From: SAR116 cluster alpha proteobacterium HIMB100
GTDB taxonomy: Bacteria > Pseudomonadota > Alphaproteobacteria > Puniceispirillales > Puniceispirillaceae
NCBI GenBank assembly: GCA_000238815.2
Contig: AFXB01000010.1
Location: 1,058,501 to 1,122,500, forward strand
Length of the DNA stretch: 64,000 bases
Direction of reading: 5' to 3'
Positions 35,821-44,525 of the stretch are shown here, piece after piece (the first letter of the stretch is position 1; every line of letters begins with the position of its first letter). A model generated the notes under the pieces. That model saw only the letters and a list, made by a program, of their open reading frames with translations, was not told the DNA's origin and ran no database searches. The translations under genes were made by a program, and so were the position numbers.

Positions 35821-36864
35821 TTATGTTGTGTGAATATATTCAAGAGGTAAAGTCTTCAGTTTTTGAAAGTTAGAAACAATCCATTCAGCAGTTTCACTTA
35901 GACCTTTATTGAGAGTTGTTTGCGGAGACCATCCTAAATTCGCAGCGGCCTTATCTGAACTCATCAGATAAGCTGCATCTTTACCAATTCGCTCTGGACC
36001 AGTTTTACAAAAGGTATCTTGTTGAACATCCATTAAGTCACAAATTATTGCCACTAATTCACTAATAGAGACGAATTCGGAATTTGAGAAATGATAAGTT
36101 TCTCCTGGTGCACCGTTGAATAACGCTGCTAATACCCCACTAACTATGTCCGATGAATAAATAAATGAACGGATGGACGTCCCACCGCCGTCTAAAGTTA
36201 GGCTTCCGCACCCCAAAGCTGCTAGCATAGTTTTTGGGACTATTCTATACAGTTGTTGCCCTGGGCCATAAAAATTGGCGAAACGCGCGGTTATGATTGG
36301 GAAATTGTAATGTTTAAAGAAAGCATTAAGACTCATATCCGTTGCGGCATGTGATACCGCATAAGGTGTCGAAGGATTGTATCGGGAGCTCTCTGTAAGA
36401 AGTTTTTCGCTGCTTCCATAGACTTCCGGGGTTGATATTCGCACGTACGCTTTAAGATACTCTTTTCCAATTAGAAACCGATGAAGTTTTGCTTTGGCAA
36501 GAATATTTGTTTGATACCATTGTTCAGGGTTTTCCCAGCTTTGAGCTACCATACCTTGGCCGGCAAAATCAATGATAGCATCTGGTCTCACAACATCTAT
36601 TAATTCGAGGAGCTGGTTGTGCTGTTTATTTATATTCAATTGTGTGAATGTGAACGATGATACATTTTTATTTTTTCTGTAAGTATTAAAAACATTTTGA
36701 AGTTCTCTTGATCTACTAACACCCCACACTTTCATTCCCATATGCAAGCATCCATCGACTGTTGCTGCGCCTGCGAAAGAGTTACTGCCAATAATCAAGG
36801 CTTTCTCGATATCTCTTTTTTGTGGGAAACTTTGAAAATTATAAATCATATTTTGATAGCTCAC
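35821..36864 (-). CDS. Nucleotide-sugar dehydratase/epimerase-like SDR with altered active site
   Basis: 347 residues. Extended SDR resembling dTDP-glucose and GDP-mannose 4,6-dehydratases: ALIIGSNSFAGA near residue 22, DFAGQGMVAQSWENPEQWYQTN, STPEVYGSSE (144-153), NPSTPYAVSHAATDMSL (163-179), ARFANFYGPGQQLYRIVPK. The Tyr of YxxxK is Y168 but the Lys position is H172, and the usual T-D-E is T-P-E. A changed Lys and Asp argue against an ordinary dehydratase. It precedes the two aminotransferases. Confidence 0.82.
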   Translation of the reverse strand: MSYQNMIYNFQSFPQKRDIEKALIIGSNSFAGAATVDGCLHMGMKVWGVSRSRELQNVFNTYRKNKNVSSFTFTQLNINKQHNQLLELIDVVRPDAIIDFAGQGMVAQSWENPEQWYQTNILAKAKLHRFLIGKEYLKAYVRISTPEVYGSSEKLLTESSRYNPSTPYAVSHAATDMSLNAFFKHYNFPIITARFANFYGPGQQLYRIVPKTMLAALGCGSLTLDGGGTSIRSFIYSSDIVSGVLAALFNGAPGETYHFSNSEFVSISELVAIICDLMDVQQDTFCKTGPERIGKDAAYLMSSDKAAANLGWSPQTTLNKGLSETAEWIVSNFQKLKTLPLEYIHTT

Positions 36865-36930
36865 ATAAGATTAAGTGAAATCTCTTTCATTGATGCTGTT
36901 CTAGATTTTGCGAAATTTTCGTTAGAGCTT

Positions 36931-37776
36931 TTATGTTGGTAAGCAAATCAGATAGTTGTACAAGCCTGAGACTTTTTCTAAATTTTCCACATTTCTAATT
37001 ACGATTTGCGAATTTTTACTAAAAAGTTTTTTGATTCTATTCCGTCCTCTGTATTTTATCTCTGGGTTGTAAAACTTATAGCCCCTTTCTTTGAGGAACT
37101 TAAACGAATCTGACGAACCATCATTGATTTTTCGTCTCAAGATTTCAATTATGAAGACGGGCTTATGTTTGGCTATAGTTCTTTCAGCACCCTGTAACGC
37201 ATTAAATTCACTTCCTTCAACATCTAACTTAACCACCAAGTTTTTGAAACGTTCCCCTTTAAGTTCTTCATCCAGTGTTGTGGTGGAAACCATTTGGCTT
37301 ACATGTGTTTCCCCGACCGGTTCCAGGCTTGCTCCGCTTACATAGCCTTTGCCAAAACTTATTTTACGGTTTGAAGTTACGTTAAAAAGCGCAGCCTTGC
37401 GAATTTCAATGTTTTCTGTATTCCTAGTATTCAGACGCAGTAATTCAAACGTCAAATCCATCGGCTCAAACGCAATAATTTTTTTAAAGTACGGGCTAAC
37501 TGCTCTCGATGTCATCCCAATATGTGCACCACCATCAATAAATGTATCAAAGGTTACATTATTGTCTTTGAGAAAAGTGAGCCACGCGTCAATAAAATTA
37601 GCCTCATATCTGGGTGTTATTATAAGATCAGTCGTCACCTGATCATAGACGAAACCGACTAAATCTTCTGTGGCGCTTGGATTTTTTCTAAACTCTTCCT
37701 GAGTATGCGCTGATTGTATCGCTAGACGTGCATATCTCAATGAGAATAGATGCCTAAAGTTATCAATAATTTGCAT
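36931..37776 (-). CDS. FkbM family methyltransferase
   Basis: 281 residues. FIDGGAHIGMTSRAVSPYF (motif I), IAFEPMDLTFELLRLNT, TTTLDEEL and VVKLDVEGSEFNALQGAERT are the FkbM signatures. It is expected to methylate a hydroxyl on a sugar of the cluster. It lies between the GHMP kinase and the dehydratase-like SDR, and is only distantly similar to the FkbM protein at 18459-19370. Confidence 0.88.
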   Translation of the reverse strand: MQIIDNFRHLFSLRYARLAIQSAHTQEEFRKNPSATEDLVGFVYDQVTTDLIITPRYEANFIDAWLTFLKDNNVTFDTFIDGGAHIGMTSRAVSPYFKKIIAFEPMDLTFELLRLNTRNTENIEIRKAALFNVTSNRKISFGKGYVSGASLEPVGETHVSQMVSTTTLDEELKGERFKNLVVKLDVEGSEFNALQGAERTIAKHKPVFIIEILRRKINDGSSDSFKFLKERGYKFYNPEIKYRGRNRIKKLFSKNSQIVIRNVENLEKVSGLYNYLICLPT

Positions 37777-37841
37777 TTATTTTCCTATTTTTGTTCCAAC
37801 TGATGGCAAGCCAATTCTATACCCCAGCCTCATTAAGTCTC

Positions 37842-38825
37842 TTAATCTGTTTGATAAATTATCTGACTTCCAAACGGATGTGTTTTAACTGGCATCTCTT
37901 TTAACCTGGAACCCAAATTTGTTCTCAGCTCATTATGTGTTTCTGGAGGTGCGAGGAACATAATGAAACCCCCATTTCCGGCTCCTAGCAATTTTCCTCC
38001 GTAGGCACCAGCACGACGACCAATTTTGATATATTCTTCTATCGTGTCGTTTGAAACAGACTTTGCAGTTTTTCGTTTTAAATTCCAGCTTTCGCTTAGT
38101 ATCTTGCCCATAGTTTCTATATCGTTTTTTTTCATTGCACAGAGAAATGGGTCACACAAATTTTTAATTTCATCGACTAGCCTTACTGTTTCTGTTTTTG
38201 TTTTCAATAAATAGCTTTGTTCCGCCAGTACAGATGATGCAGACCTGCTTTTTCCAGTGTAAAAAAGAAGCATATGATGATTTAAATTTTCCTGTGTGAC
38301 GTTAGAGCAGCTTACAGGAGAAACTGAAACAGTCCCTTGAGCGTGAAAAGAAATTTCATTGATACCGCCAAAAGCTGCTGCATATTGGTCTTGCTTACCA
38401 ATAGGCTCATTGCACATCTCAATTTCAATTTTGCAAGCCTCGCGTGCCAAGTAATCTGCCGATACTGTTTTCCCCCTTAAACTATTAAGGGCGTGTAGGA
38501 GGCATACAGTAAAGCTACTAGATGAGCCCAGGCCTGTTCCTTTAGGTACATCTGCCATTGATGCAACCTCTACTCCCTTGTCAATTCCAGTCAACTGCAT
38601 TGCGCTTCTAATTAAGGGATGTTTTAGTTGCGTTACTTTTTCCACGTCTTCTGTGATTGAGTAAGATGCTCTAATCCCTGAATCGAATTTGTCCTTTACG
38701 GTAAGATACATAAATTTATTTATCGTCGTGGATATAACTTTTCCACCGTAGTGTTTATAATAGGAGGGGAGGTCGCTTCCGCCCCCAATGAAACTTACCC
38801 TCATGGGTGTTCTGCAAATAATCAC
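37842..38825 (-). CDS. hddA: GHMP kinase, D-glycero-D-manno-heptose 7-phosphate kinase type
   Basis: 327 residues. Opening IICRTPMRVSFIGGGSDLPSYY is typical of HddA and fucokinase-like GHMP kinases; GTGLGSSSSFTVCLLHAL is the phosphate loop; KLLGAGNGGFIMFLAP is motif 3. HddA converts D-glycero-D-manno-heptose 7-phosphate to the 1,7-bisphosphate. The HddC fusion lies 8 bp upstream and GmhA is at 43.9 kb, which supports the heptose assignment. Confidence 0.85.
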   Translation of the reverse strand: MIICRTPMRVSFIGGGSDLPSYYKHYGGKVISTTINKFMYLTVKDKFDSGIRASYSITEDVEKVTQLKHPLIRSAMQLTGIDKGVEVASMADVPKGTGLGSSSSFTVCLLHALNSLRGKTVSADYLAREACKIEIEMCNEPIGKQDQYAAAFGGINEISFHAQGTVSVSPVSCSNVTQENLNHHMLLFYTGKSRSASSVLAEQSYLLKTKTETVRLVDEIKNLCDPFLCAMKKNDIETMGKILSESWNLKRKTAKSVSNDTIEEYIKIGRRAGAYGGKLLGAGNGGFIMFLAPPETHNELRTNLGSRLKEMPVKTHPFGSQIIYQTD

Positions 38826-38833
38826 TTACTGCC

Positions 38834-40072
38834 TTACCTGTAATTTTGTTTGGACAATGTATCGCAAAAGGACTGAATCGAAACTTCGGAATCTAGATTT
38901 TCTAGGCTTTTCAACAATACTTGAAGCTCTAAACATGGAAAATCTTTTTTGAGCAGGTGATTGCTATAGTAATTATTATGTTCAATTATCCAAGCACATT
39001 TATTGTCAAAATTAATCCATTTCTTTAGCTCAGACAAACGCTCCTTGTAATTTTCTTGATTGTGAACGAAAGCTGAATCCAGAAAAGCGTTCATTTGTCC
39101 CAGATAGTCATCAATAGTTCTTAGCAGTATTTCGTCGTTTCCTATTCTATCTTGCATTTCATGTTTTTCTGGTATTGAGACTACACACAGACATCCAAAG
39201 TCGTTTAACAACTTCAGTGCTCTCAACGAATCTTTTCGAATTGAAAAATCCGACGAATTTGAAACATTCATCAACGCCTGAATAGTGAAAAAAAATATAG
39301 GTAATGAGTAGTTTGATTTCATGCGCTTTGGCAAACCTGAAGAAAGATGATTAGCAACCTTTTTGACCCTATCGGCAGTGCCCATGTCTTTCACATATTC
39401 TCTTGATTTATATGCCATAACCTTAAAATTATTCTGGATCGCCAGCGGAATGATCTCTGAGGCAAAGTCGCTCTTTTCTTTCGGGATCAACTTAAGAACA
39501 GAATTTGACATAGCATAAACAGCTGTATTAACGAGATTTTTTATTGGTCGTATTTCGTGAGGGTATTTTTGGATTTTTGTTACCAAGTTGTTTTCGTCGG
39601 TTTCAACTAGATCAGCATCAAATGGGTGGTCACTTGGATGAGCTAGTAGGGTTATGTCTGCTTTGTGTTTAAAATGGCTAAATGCCATCCGAGCGAAATC
39701 AACCTCCAATATTAAATCACCATAAACGTAGAAGAAATTATCCTCTAGCAGCGATTCAGCATTTTTTAAACACCCGCCATTACCTAACGGCGTTTCTTCT
39801 ATCACATAGTTGAGGTCTATTTTTAAATGTTTATTGTTCTTAAATTGTTCTATAACCTGTTCACTTCCATGGTGGAGTAACAGTAATCCCTTATTAATAT
39901 TTTGTTCACTCGCAGAAATTAAAATTCGCTCAAGAACCGACACACCATCAAACTCGATAAGACTTTTGGGGGAAACAAACCCTTCTTTCAAGAGTCTGGT
40001 TCCAGCACCTCCGGCTGCTATGACGATTTGGTCTATTGAATTTAGTTTTTTCAATTTTTTTGCTTTAACCAC
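38834..40072 (-). CDS. HddC-like guanylyltransferase fused to a degenerate GmhB/HAD domain
   Basis: 412 residues. Residues 1-240 are a sugar-phosphate nucleotidyltransferase: VIAAGGAGTRLL, VSPKSLIEFDG, EETPLGNGGCL, YVYGDLILEVDF, VKDMGTADR. Residues 250-400 resemble GmhB heptose-bisphosphate phosphatase, but where the family has a DRDGVIN nucleophile motif this protein reads FTIQALMN (262-269), without Asp. RKDSLRALKLLNDFG and a VVSIPEKHEMQDR segment remain recognisable. The nucleotidyltransferase should be active, the phosphatase domain not. Start at 40072 overlaps the epimerase by 22 bp. Confidence 0.8.
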   Translation of the reverse strand: MVKAKKLKKLNSIDQIVIAAGGAGTRLLKEGFVSPKSLIEFDGVSVLERILISASEQNINKGLLLLHHGSEQVIEQFKNNKHLKIDLNYVIEETPLGNGGCLKNAESLLEDNFFYVYGDLILEVDFARMAFSHFKHKADITLLAHPSDHPFDADLVETDENNLVTKIQKYPHEIRPIKNLVNTAVYAMSNSVLKLIPKEKSDFASEIIPLAIQNNFKVMAYKSREYVKDMGTADRVKKVANHLSSGLPKRMKSNYSLPIFFFTIQALMNVSNSSDFSIRKDSLRALKLLNDFGCLCVVSIPEKHEMQDRIGNDEILLRTIDDYLGQMNAFLDSAFVHNQENYKERLSELKKWINFDNKCAWIIEHNNYYSNHLLKKDFPCLELQVLLKSLENLDSEVSIQSFCDTLSKQNYR

Positions 40073-41004
40073 TGCACCGTTGAGCGAATAGCTGTTTCTA
40101 TGTCATATTTCGGCGTCCAGCCCTCAGATGAGATTTTAGTGTTGTCTAGAAAAACAAATGGGTTATCCCCGATCCAACCTTGTTTACCCTCCCCAAATTG
40201 CATCTCAGGATGAATATTCAGTTCGTTGCAGATTATCGAGGCAGATTGTTTGACTGTGATAAAAGAATTGGTGCCTAAATTGTAAATTTGGACATTATGT
40301 TTTGCGTCCCTAGCAGTTTTTTTCTGCAACACCAAGTTCATTGCTGAGATGCAATCCTCGACATGCAAATATGATTTTCGCTGATTTCCGTCTCCCAAAA
40401 TTTCTAATTTGCTTGGGTCTGTTTGTAAGCGTTTGAAAAAATCTATCACATGCCCGTGGGGATATCTTGGGCCGAGTAAAGATACAAACCGAAATATGTA
40501 GCCCTCTAAGCCAAATCCTTCACAGTATGCAGAGATGAGACCTTCACAAGCCATTTTAGAAGCTCCGTAGAGTGAAGTTTGAATTGGCGTAGGACAAGTC
40601 TCGGGTGTTGGAAATACTGATGGCTCGCCTAATGCGGCAGCACTAGAAGCAAAAAGAATAGTTTTTACTGAGTTAGTTCGGATTGCCTCCAAAACATTGA
40701 ATGTTGCAAAGGTGTTCTGTTGCAAATCATAACTAGGCTTTTCAAGCCCCCCCCTGATATCTGCGTTTGCTGACATATGGCAAACGATATCTACACCTTC
40801 AAAATAACGCACCATTCCATCTAAATTTGTTATATCTGCTGTGGCAAATGAGAACGAATTGTGTTTCAGTGCTTGGTCTAAATTACTCGATTGGCCAGTC
40901 GAGAAGTTATCTATACCGATAACTTTATGCCCTGCGTTTAGGTAGAAATCACACAAGTGGCTGCCTACGAAACCCGCCGCTCCTGTAACAAGCACTTTTG
41001 CCAT
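40051..41004 (-). CDS. NAD-dependent nucleotide-sugar epimerase (SDR)
   Basis: 317 residues. VLVTGAAGFVGSHLCDFYLNAG, VIGIDNFSTG, VCHMSANADIRGGLEKP, FASSAAALGE, and YGASKMACE (intact Y-x3-K) define an extended SDR like UDP-glucose 4-epimerase; the LGPRYPHGHVIDFFKRL segment is typical. It may epimerise the GDP-heptose or another nucleotide sugar. Overlaps the downstream HddC gene start. Confidence 0.88.
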   Translation of the reverse strand: MAKVLVTGAAGFVGSHLCDFYLNAGHKVIGIDNFSTGQSSNLDQALKHNSFSFATADITNLDGMVRYFEGVDIVCHMSANADIRGGLEKPSYDLQQNTFATFNVLEAIRTNSVKTILFASSAAALGEPSVFPTPETCPTPIQTSLYGASKMACEGLISAYCEGFGLEGYIFRFVSLLGPRYPHGHVIDFFKRLQTDPSKLEILGDGNQRKSYLHVEDCISAMNLVLQKKTARDAKHNVQIYNLGTNSFITVKQSASIICNELNIHPEMQFGEGKQGWIGDNPFVFLDNTKISSEGWTPKYDIETAIRSTVQWLKQKN

Positions 41005-41045
41005 GACATGGCTCCAATCTGTTTGTCTTTAACAATCGTCGATGT

Positions 41046-41963
41046 CTAAAAAAATATATTTTTTGAATCAGTATTTACGAAGTTTTTGATAACCTGCTCG
41101 TCCTCAGCATCGATTAATTCACTCAGTTTTTTTGTATTATTCGCTTTATATGACGAAAAAGAGCTGGGATTGAAGTCATGATCCTTATTCAGTTTTTCAA
41201 TAAATAAAGAAATGATGAACAGCGGTAGGGCATAAACTAATTTGATGATAGAGTTTGTTGTTGGTCTTTTTAAGATCTGACGCCACTGAATATTTAAGAA
41301 CTCTCTAAACGATAACCCTTGTTGGAAATCATTCAAAGTTCCGTACCCATTTTCAATGAATGTTTTGAATAATCGCTGTTTTGCTGTCCGCTCCATGCGA
41401 GTTACAAAATTTTTGTGTGACCACCTTACCCAGCAACCCTCATAAGCGCAGCGCATCCATAAGTCTCTATCTTCGAAGCGAATGTTTTTATAACCACCTA
41501 ATTTTAAAAATAGTGATTTCTTCATCATATTAATGTGTTCACCGCTTACAAGAATATCTGCATCTTTATTTTTTTCTATTAAATGAAAACAGTGAACCCA
41601 ATCTAATAAGTGATCACCGTATAAGTCGTCACAGTCTATGTTCAATAATACATATTCCCCTCGTGCCAGTCGCACACTAGTGTTTCGGTCATGCCCAATT
41701 TTTCGCCTTCTGTTTCTCGGCAGTTTTTCCAATCTGATGGCTGGGAATTCTTTTTGGAGCATAGTAATTTTTTGGATGCTGCCGTCTGTAGAGCCACCAT
41801 CTACCACTATTACTTCATATTTTTCATCTATTTGGCGAACCACGCTTCGCAAAGCTCTTTCTATGGTATCAGCCATATCCAAATTTATGACGCAAATGGA
41901 GTAAACAGGCCTAATTTGATCCAAAGAAGATTTTCCTTCCTGCTTCAGTGAGGCATAATTCAC
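41046..41963 (-). CDS. Glycosyltransferase family 2
   Basis: 305 residues. GT-A fold: VYSICVINLDMADTIERALRSV, YEVIVVDGGSTDGS, NIDCDDLY as the DxD-type metal site, and FEDRDLWMRC. An apparent hydrophobic helix (LVYALPLFIISLFI) follows near residue 240. Its first 53 bases overlap the end of the other GT2 gene in a different frame; they are paralogues. Donor and acceptor unknown. Confidence 0.88.
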   Translation of the reverse strand: MNYASLKQEGKSSLDQIRPVYSICVINLDMADTIERALRSVVRQIDEKYEVIVVDGGSTDGSIQKITMLQKEFPAIRLEKLPRNRRRKIGHDRNTSVRLARGEYVLLNIDCDDLYGDHLLDWVHCFHLIEKNKDADILVSGEHINMMKKSLFLKLGGYKNIRFEDRDLWMRCAYEGCWVRWSHKNFVTRMERTAKQRLFKTFIENGYGTLNDFQQGLSFREFLNIQWRQILKRPTTNSIIKLVYALPLFIISLFIEKLNKDHDFNPSSFSSYKANNTKKLSELIDAEDEQVIKNFVNTDSKNIFF

Positions 41964-42816
41964 TGACGTCAGTGTTTTTTTCCTTCAAAAGTTCGGACAA
42001 GCTAAAGGTTGAGATTTGTTTACCTGCTTCTTTCGAAGCTATAAATTCTCGCTGCACCACTTTTCCATTGAAGAGATACCTTGGTAAAACGATGAAGCAC
42101 ATTGCAAATCTGAAAAAACTGTTTTTAAATCCTACGGATTTGATATCAATGATTTGTCTAAAACAATAATTTAAAAACGATGTCTCTGGTTGTTGAAGGT
42201 CTTCCAAAATACGAATAAAAGTGCGTTTCATTATTTTGAGTGTTTTCGCAGGCTGCGGTATTTTCATTCTCGTTCTTACTTGTGCGTGTCGAAGTCTTAT
42301 AAGCGCATCTAAACGGTCGAGCCTAGTCCATAACTCTCTGTCTTCAAAATGTAAGTTTTTATATGGGCCATGTTTGAGCAAAAATGATCTTCTACCCATG
42401 TTAATCTGCTCACCTGATACGAGAATATCAGGTCCATAGGCTGCTTCGATCCAGAGAAACACTTTCACCCAATCCAAAATTGATGGATAGTACAGGTCAT
42501 CACAGTCCAGATGAAGTAAAACATAATCACCTTTGGCATTTTCGATAGATATATTTCGATCCGTACCCAGTTTTCTTTTTTTGTCTCGTGGCAGTTCTAT
42601 CAGTCGTAACCTATCCAATCTAACTTCGAGTTTTTTCAGAATATCGACACTTCCGTCTGTGGAGCCGCCGTCAACCACCACTATCTCGAAGTCATCGTTT
42701 AGTTGATTGTATATGCTCAAAATTGACGGCTCAATGAAATTAGCCATATTAAAGTTAGCCATGCAAATAGAAAACTTTGGTGCAAATTTGGTGTCGTTTT
42801 CAAGATGTCCTGCCAT
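41911..42816 (-). CDS. Glycosyltransferase family 2
   Basis: 301 residues, first gene of the minus-strand operon. FSICMANFNMANFIEPSILSI, FEIVVVDGGSTDGS, HLDCDDLYYPSILDW (metal site) and HFEDRELWTRL give a GT-A fold closely related to the next gene. The paralogue pair shares layout from the DGGSTDGS loop through the SGE-IN-M motif. A divergent promoter region of about 120 bp separates it from the plus-strand epimerase. Confidence 0.88.
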   Translation of the reverse strand: MAGHLENDTKFAPKFSICMANFNMANFIEPSILSIYNQLNDDFEIVVVDGGSTDGSVDILKKLEVRLDRLRLIELPRDKKRKLGTDRNISIENAKGDYVLLHLDCDDLYYPSILDWVKVFLWIEAAYGPDILVSGEQINMGRRSFLLKHGPYKNLHFEDRELWTRLDRLDALIRLRHAQVRTRMKIPQPAKTLKIMKRTFIRILEDLQQPETSFLNYCFRQIIDIKSVGFKNSFFRFAMCFIVLPRYLFNGKVVQREFIASKEAGKQISTFSLSELLKEKNTDVSELCLTEAGRKIFFGSN

Positions 42817-42935
42817 GGTCTTTGCCCGTATATTTTGGTTTTAATTTTGTTAGAACTTGATTATGTTCTTGGTCAAGTGAAAATTGGGTCCATTATTAAG
42901 CGGCTTAATTGAAACTGCTGGAGAAAGATAAATTA
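42817..42935. promoter_or_regulatory. Divergent promoter region between the two main glycan operons
   Basis: About 120 bp of AT-rich DNA between the GT2 gene (minus) and the epimerase gene (plus). It must drive the long minus-strand operon and the plus-strand block. No box matches a known consensus well enough to name. The plus gene has GGAGAAAG before its ATG. Confidence 0.4.
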
Positions 42936-43877
42936 ATGAAATTATTAGTAACTGGTGGTTGTGGTTATAAAGGTTCCGTTTTAGTTCCGAAGTTACTAAA
43001 GGCTGGGTATAGCGTTAGAGTTTTAGACAAAATGTGGTTCGGTAATTTACTAGAACCCCATCCTAATTTAGAGATTGATGAGGCTGATGTAATTAATGCT
43101 GGAAAGTTAGATCTCTCAGACATCGAAGGAATAATACACTTAGCATCTATTGCTAATGATCCTACTGGGGATCTCAATCCTAAATTAACCTGGGAAACTA
43201 GTGGTTTGGCTACTATGCAGCTAGCGGATGCCGCTGCTCGTGCCGGTGTCAAGAAGTTTATTTACGCCTCCTCCGGGAGCGTATACGGCATAAAGGAAGA
43301 GGAACAGGTTACCGAAGATCTTCCGCTAGTTCCGATATCAGAATATAATAAAACCAAAATGGTAGCCGAACGTTGTTTACTATCTTACTCTGATAAGATG
43401 ACAGTACAGATACTCCGCCCGGCCACTGTGTGTGGCGTTTCTCCTCGGATGCGTTTTGATGTCTCAGTTAATCTGTTGACTTTGAGTGCATTGAAAAAAC
43501 AGAAAATTACTGTTTTTGGAGGTGACCAAATCCGTCCTAATGTGCATATAGAAGATATTACATCGGCTTATTTATTTTTCTTGGATAATCCTTGCTTCAC
43601 AGGTGTGTTCAACGTCGGCTTTGAAAACTTGTCGATAATGCAGATAGCTCGAATGGTTCAAGATAAATTGGAGGTGCCTATTGAGGTTACACCTTCAGAT
43701 GACCCGAGATCTTATCGAGTGAACTCGAACAAGATACTAGAGACTGGATTCAAGCCTAAATTTAGGGTTAAAGATGCAATTAATGAGATTATCGATGCCT
43801 ATATGAACGGAACACTTAAAGATGAAGAAAGATGGCATAATCTCAATTGGATGAAGAAAAATTCGTTGCATTATTAA
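42936..43877 (+). CDS. NAD-dependent epimerase/dehydratase (SDR)
   Basis: 313 residues from ATG 42936 with GGAGAAAG nine bases upstream (a TTG at 42909 is less likely). LLVTGGCGYKGSVLVPKLLKAG, IIHLASIANDP, IYASSGSVYG, and EYNKTKMVAE (intact Y-x3-K) are extended-SDR motifs; RPATVCG follows. It is the first gene of a plus-strand group with gmhA, so a role in heptose or related nucleotide-sugar epimerisation is likely. Confidence 0.85.
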   Translation: MKLLVTGGCGYKGSVLVPKLLKAGYSVRVLDKMWFGNLLEPHPNLEIDEADVINAGKLDLSDIEGIIHLASIANDPTGDLNPKLTWETSGLATMQLADAAARAGVKKFIYASSGSVYGIKEEEQVTEDLPLVPISEYNKTKMVAERCLLSYSDKMTVQILRPATVCGVSPRMRFDVSVNLLTLSALKKQKITVFGGDQIRPNVHIEDITSAYLFFLDNPCFTGVFNVGFENLSIMQIARMVQDKLEVPIEVTPSDDPRSYRVNSNKILETGFKPKFRVKDAINEIIDAYMNGTLKDEERWHNLNWMKKNSLHY

Positions 43878-43894
43878 AGCACAAGGTTTCTCAA

Positions 43895-44473
43895 ATGAAT
43901 ATCGAAGATTATTTTTCGCAATATCAAATGAATTTATCTGAGCAACTTTCGCTCGCTAACATGGCTGTATTGAGAGAGCTAAGCGAGGCTCTTTACGGCG
44001 CTTGGCTTGAAGATAAACAAGTTTTTGTTTGTGGAAACGGAGGTAGTGGCGCTAACGCGAACCATATCGCGAACGACCTAATTTATGGCATTACCAAAGT
44101 AAAGGGTTCTGGGATCCGCTGCCATTCTCTATCATCAAATTCACCAACTTTACTTTGTTTGGCAAATGATGAAGGTTATGAAAACGTTTTTTCTTACCAA
44201 TTGAGTGTTCTCTCGAAACCTGGCGATATTCTGATCGTTTTGTCAGGCAGTGGAAATTCGCCAAATATCATAAATGTGTTGCAGGAAGCTTCATCTATGA
44301 AAGTAAAGTCGTATGCAATACTTGGGTACGATGGTGGAAAAGCGAAGAAGTTTGCCGACAAAGTGCTACATTTCCCTATTGAAGATATGCAGGTCAGCGA
44401 AGATTTGCAGATGATAGTTTTACATACCATTTCGCAGTGGCTCTTTGAAGCTATCAGCAAAGATTCCTTATGA
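43895..44473 (+). CDS. gmhA: Phosphoheptose isomerase-like SIS-domain protein
   Basis: 192 residues from ATG 43895, matching E. coli GmhA; the frame extends back to 43847 and would overlap the epimerase by 31 bp, so the inner ATG is chosen. SIS fold: FVCGNGGSGANANHIANDLIYG (sugar-phosphate loop), NSPTLLCLANDEGYENVFSYQL, VLSGSGNSPNI, and C-terminal ED-x-Q-M-IVLH helix with catalytic His. GmhA isomerises sedoheptulose 7-phosphate to D-glycero-D-manno-heptose 7-phosphate, the HddA substrate. Confidence 0.88.
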   Translation: MNIEDYFSQYQMNLSEQLSLANMAVLRELSEALYGAWLEDKQVFVCGNGGSGANANHIANDLIYGITKVKGSGIRCHSLSSNSPTLLCLANDEGYENVFSYQLSVLSKPGDILIVLSGSGNSPNIINVLQEASSMKVKSYAILGYDGGKAKKFADKVLHFPIEDMQVSEDLQMIVLHTISQWLFEAISKDSL

Positions 44474-44525
44474 GATTATTGTCTCGAAAGGTCTGAAAAA
44501 ATAGGCTTTCATGGATAGTTGAGAT

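Noticed and set aside
43847-43894. An upstream start for gmhA
   Set aside because: It would overlap the epimerase gene by 31 bp; the inner ATG gives the usual GmhA length.
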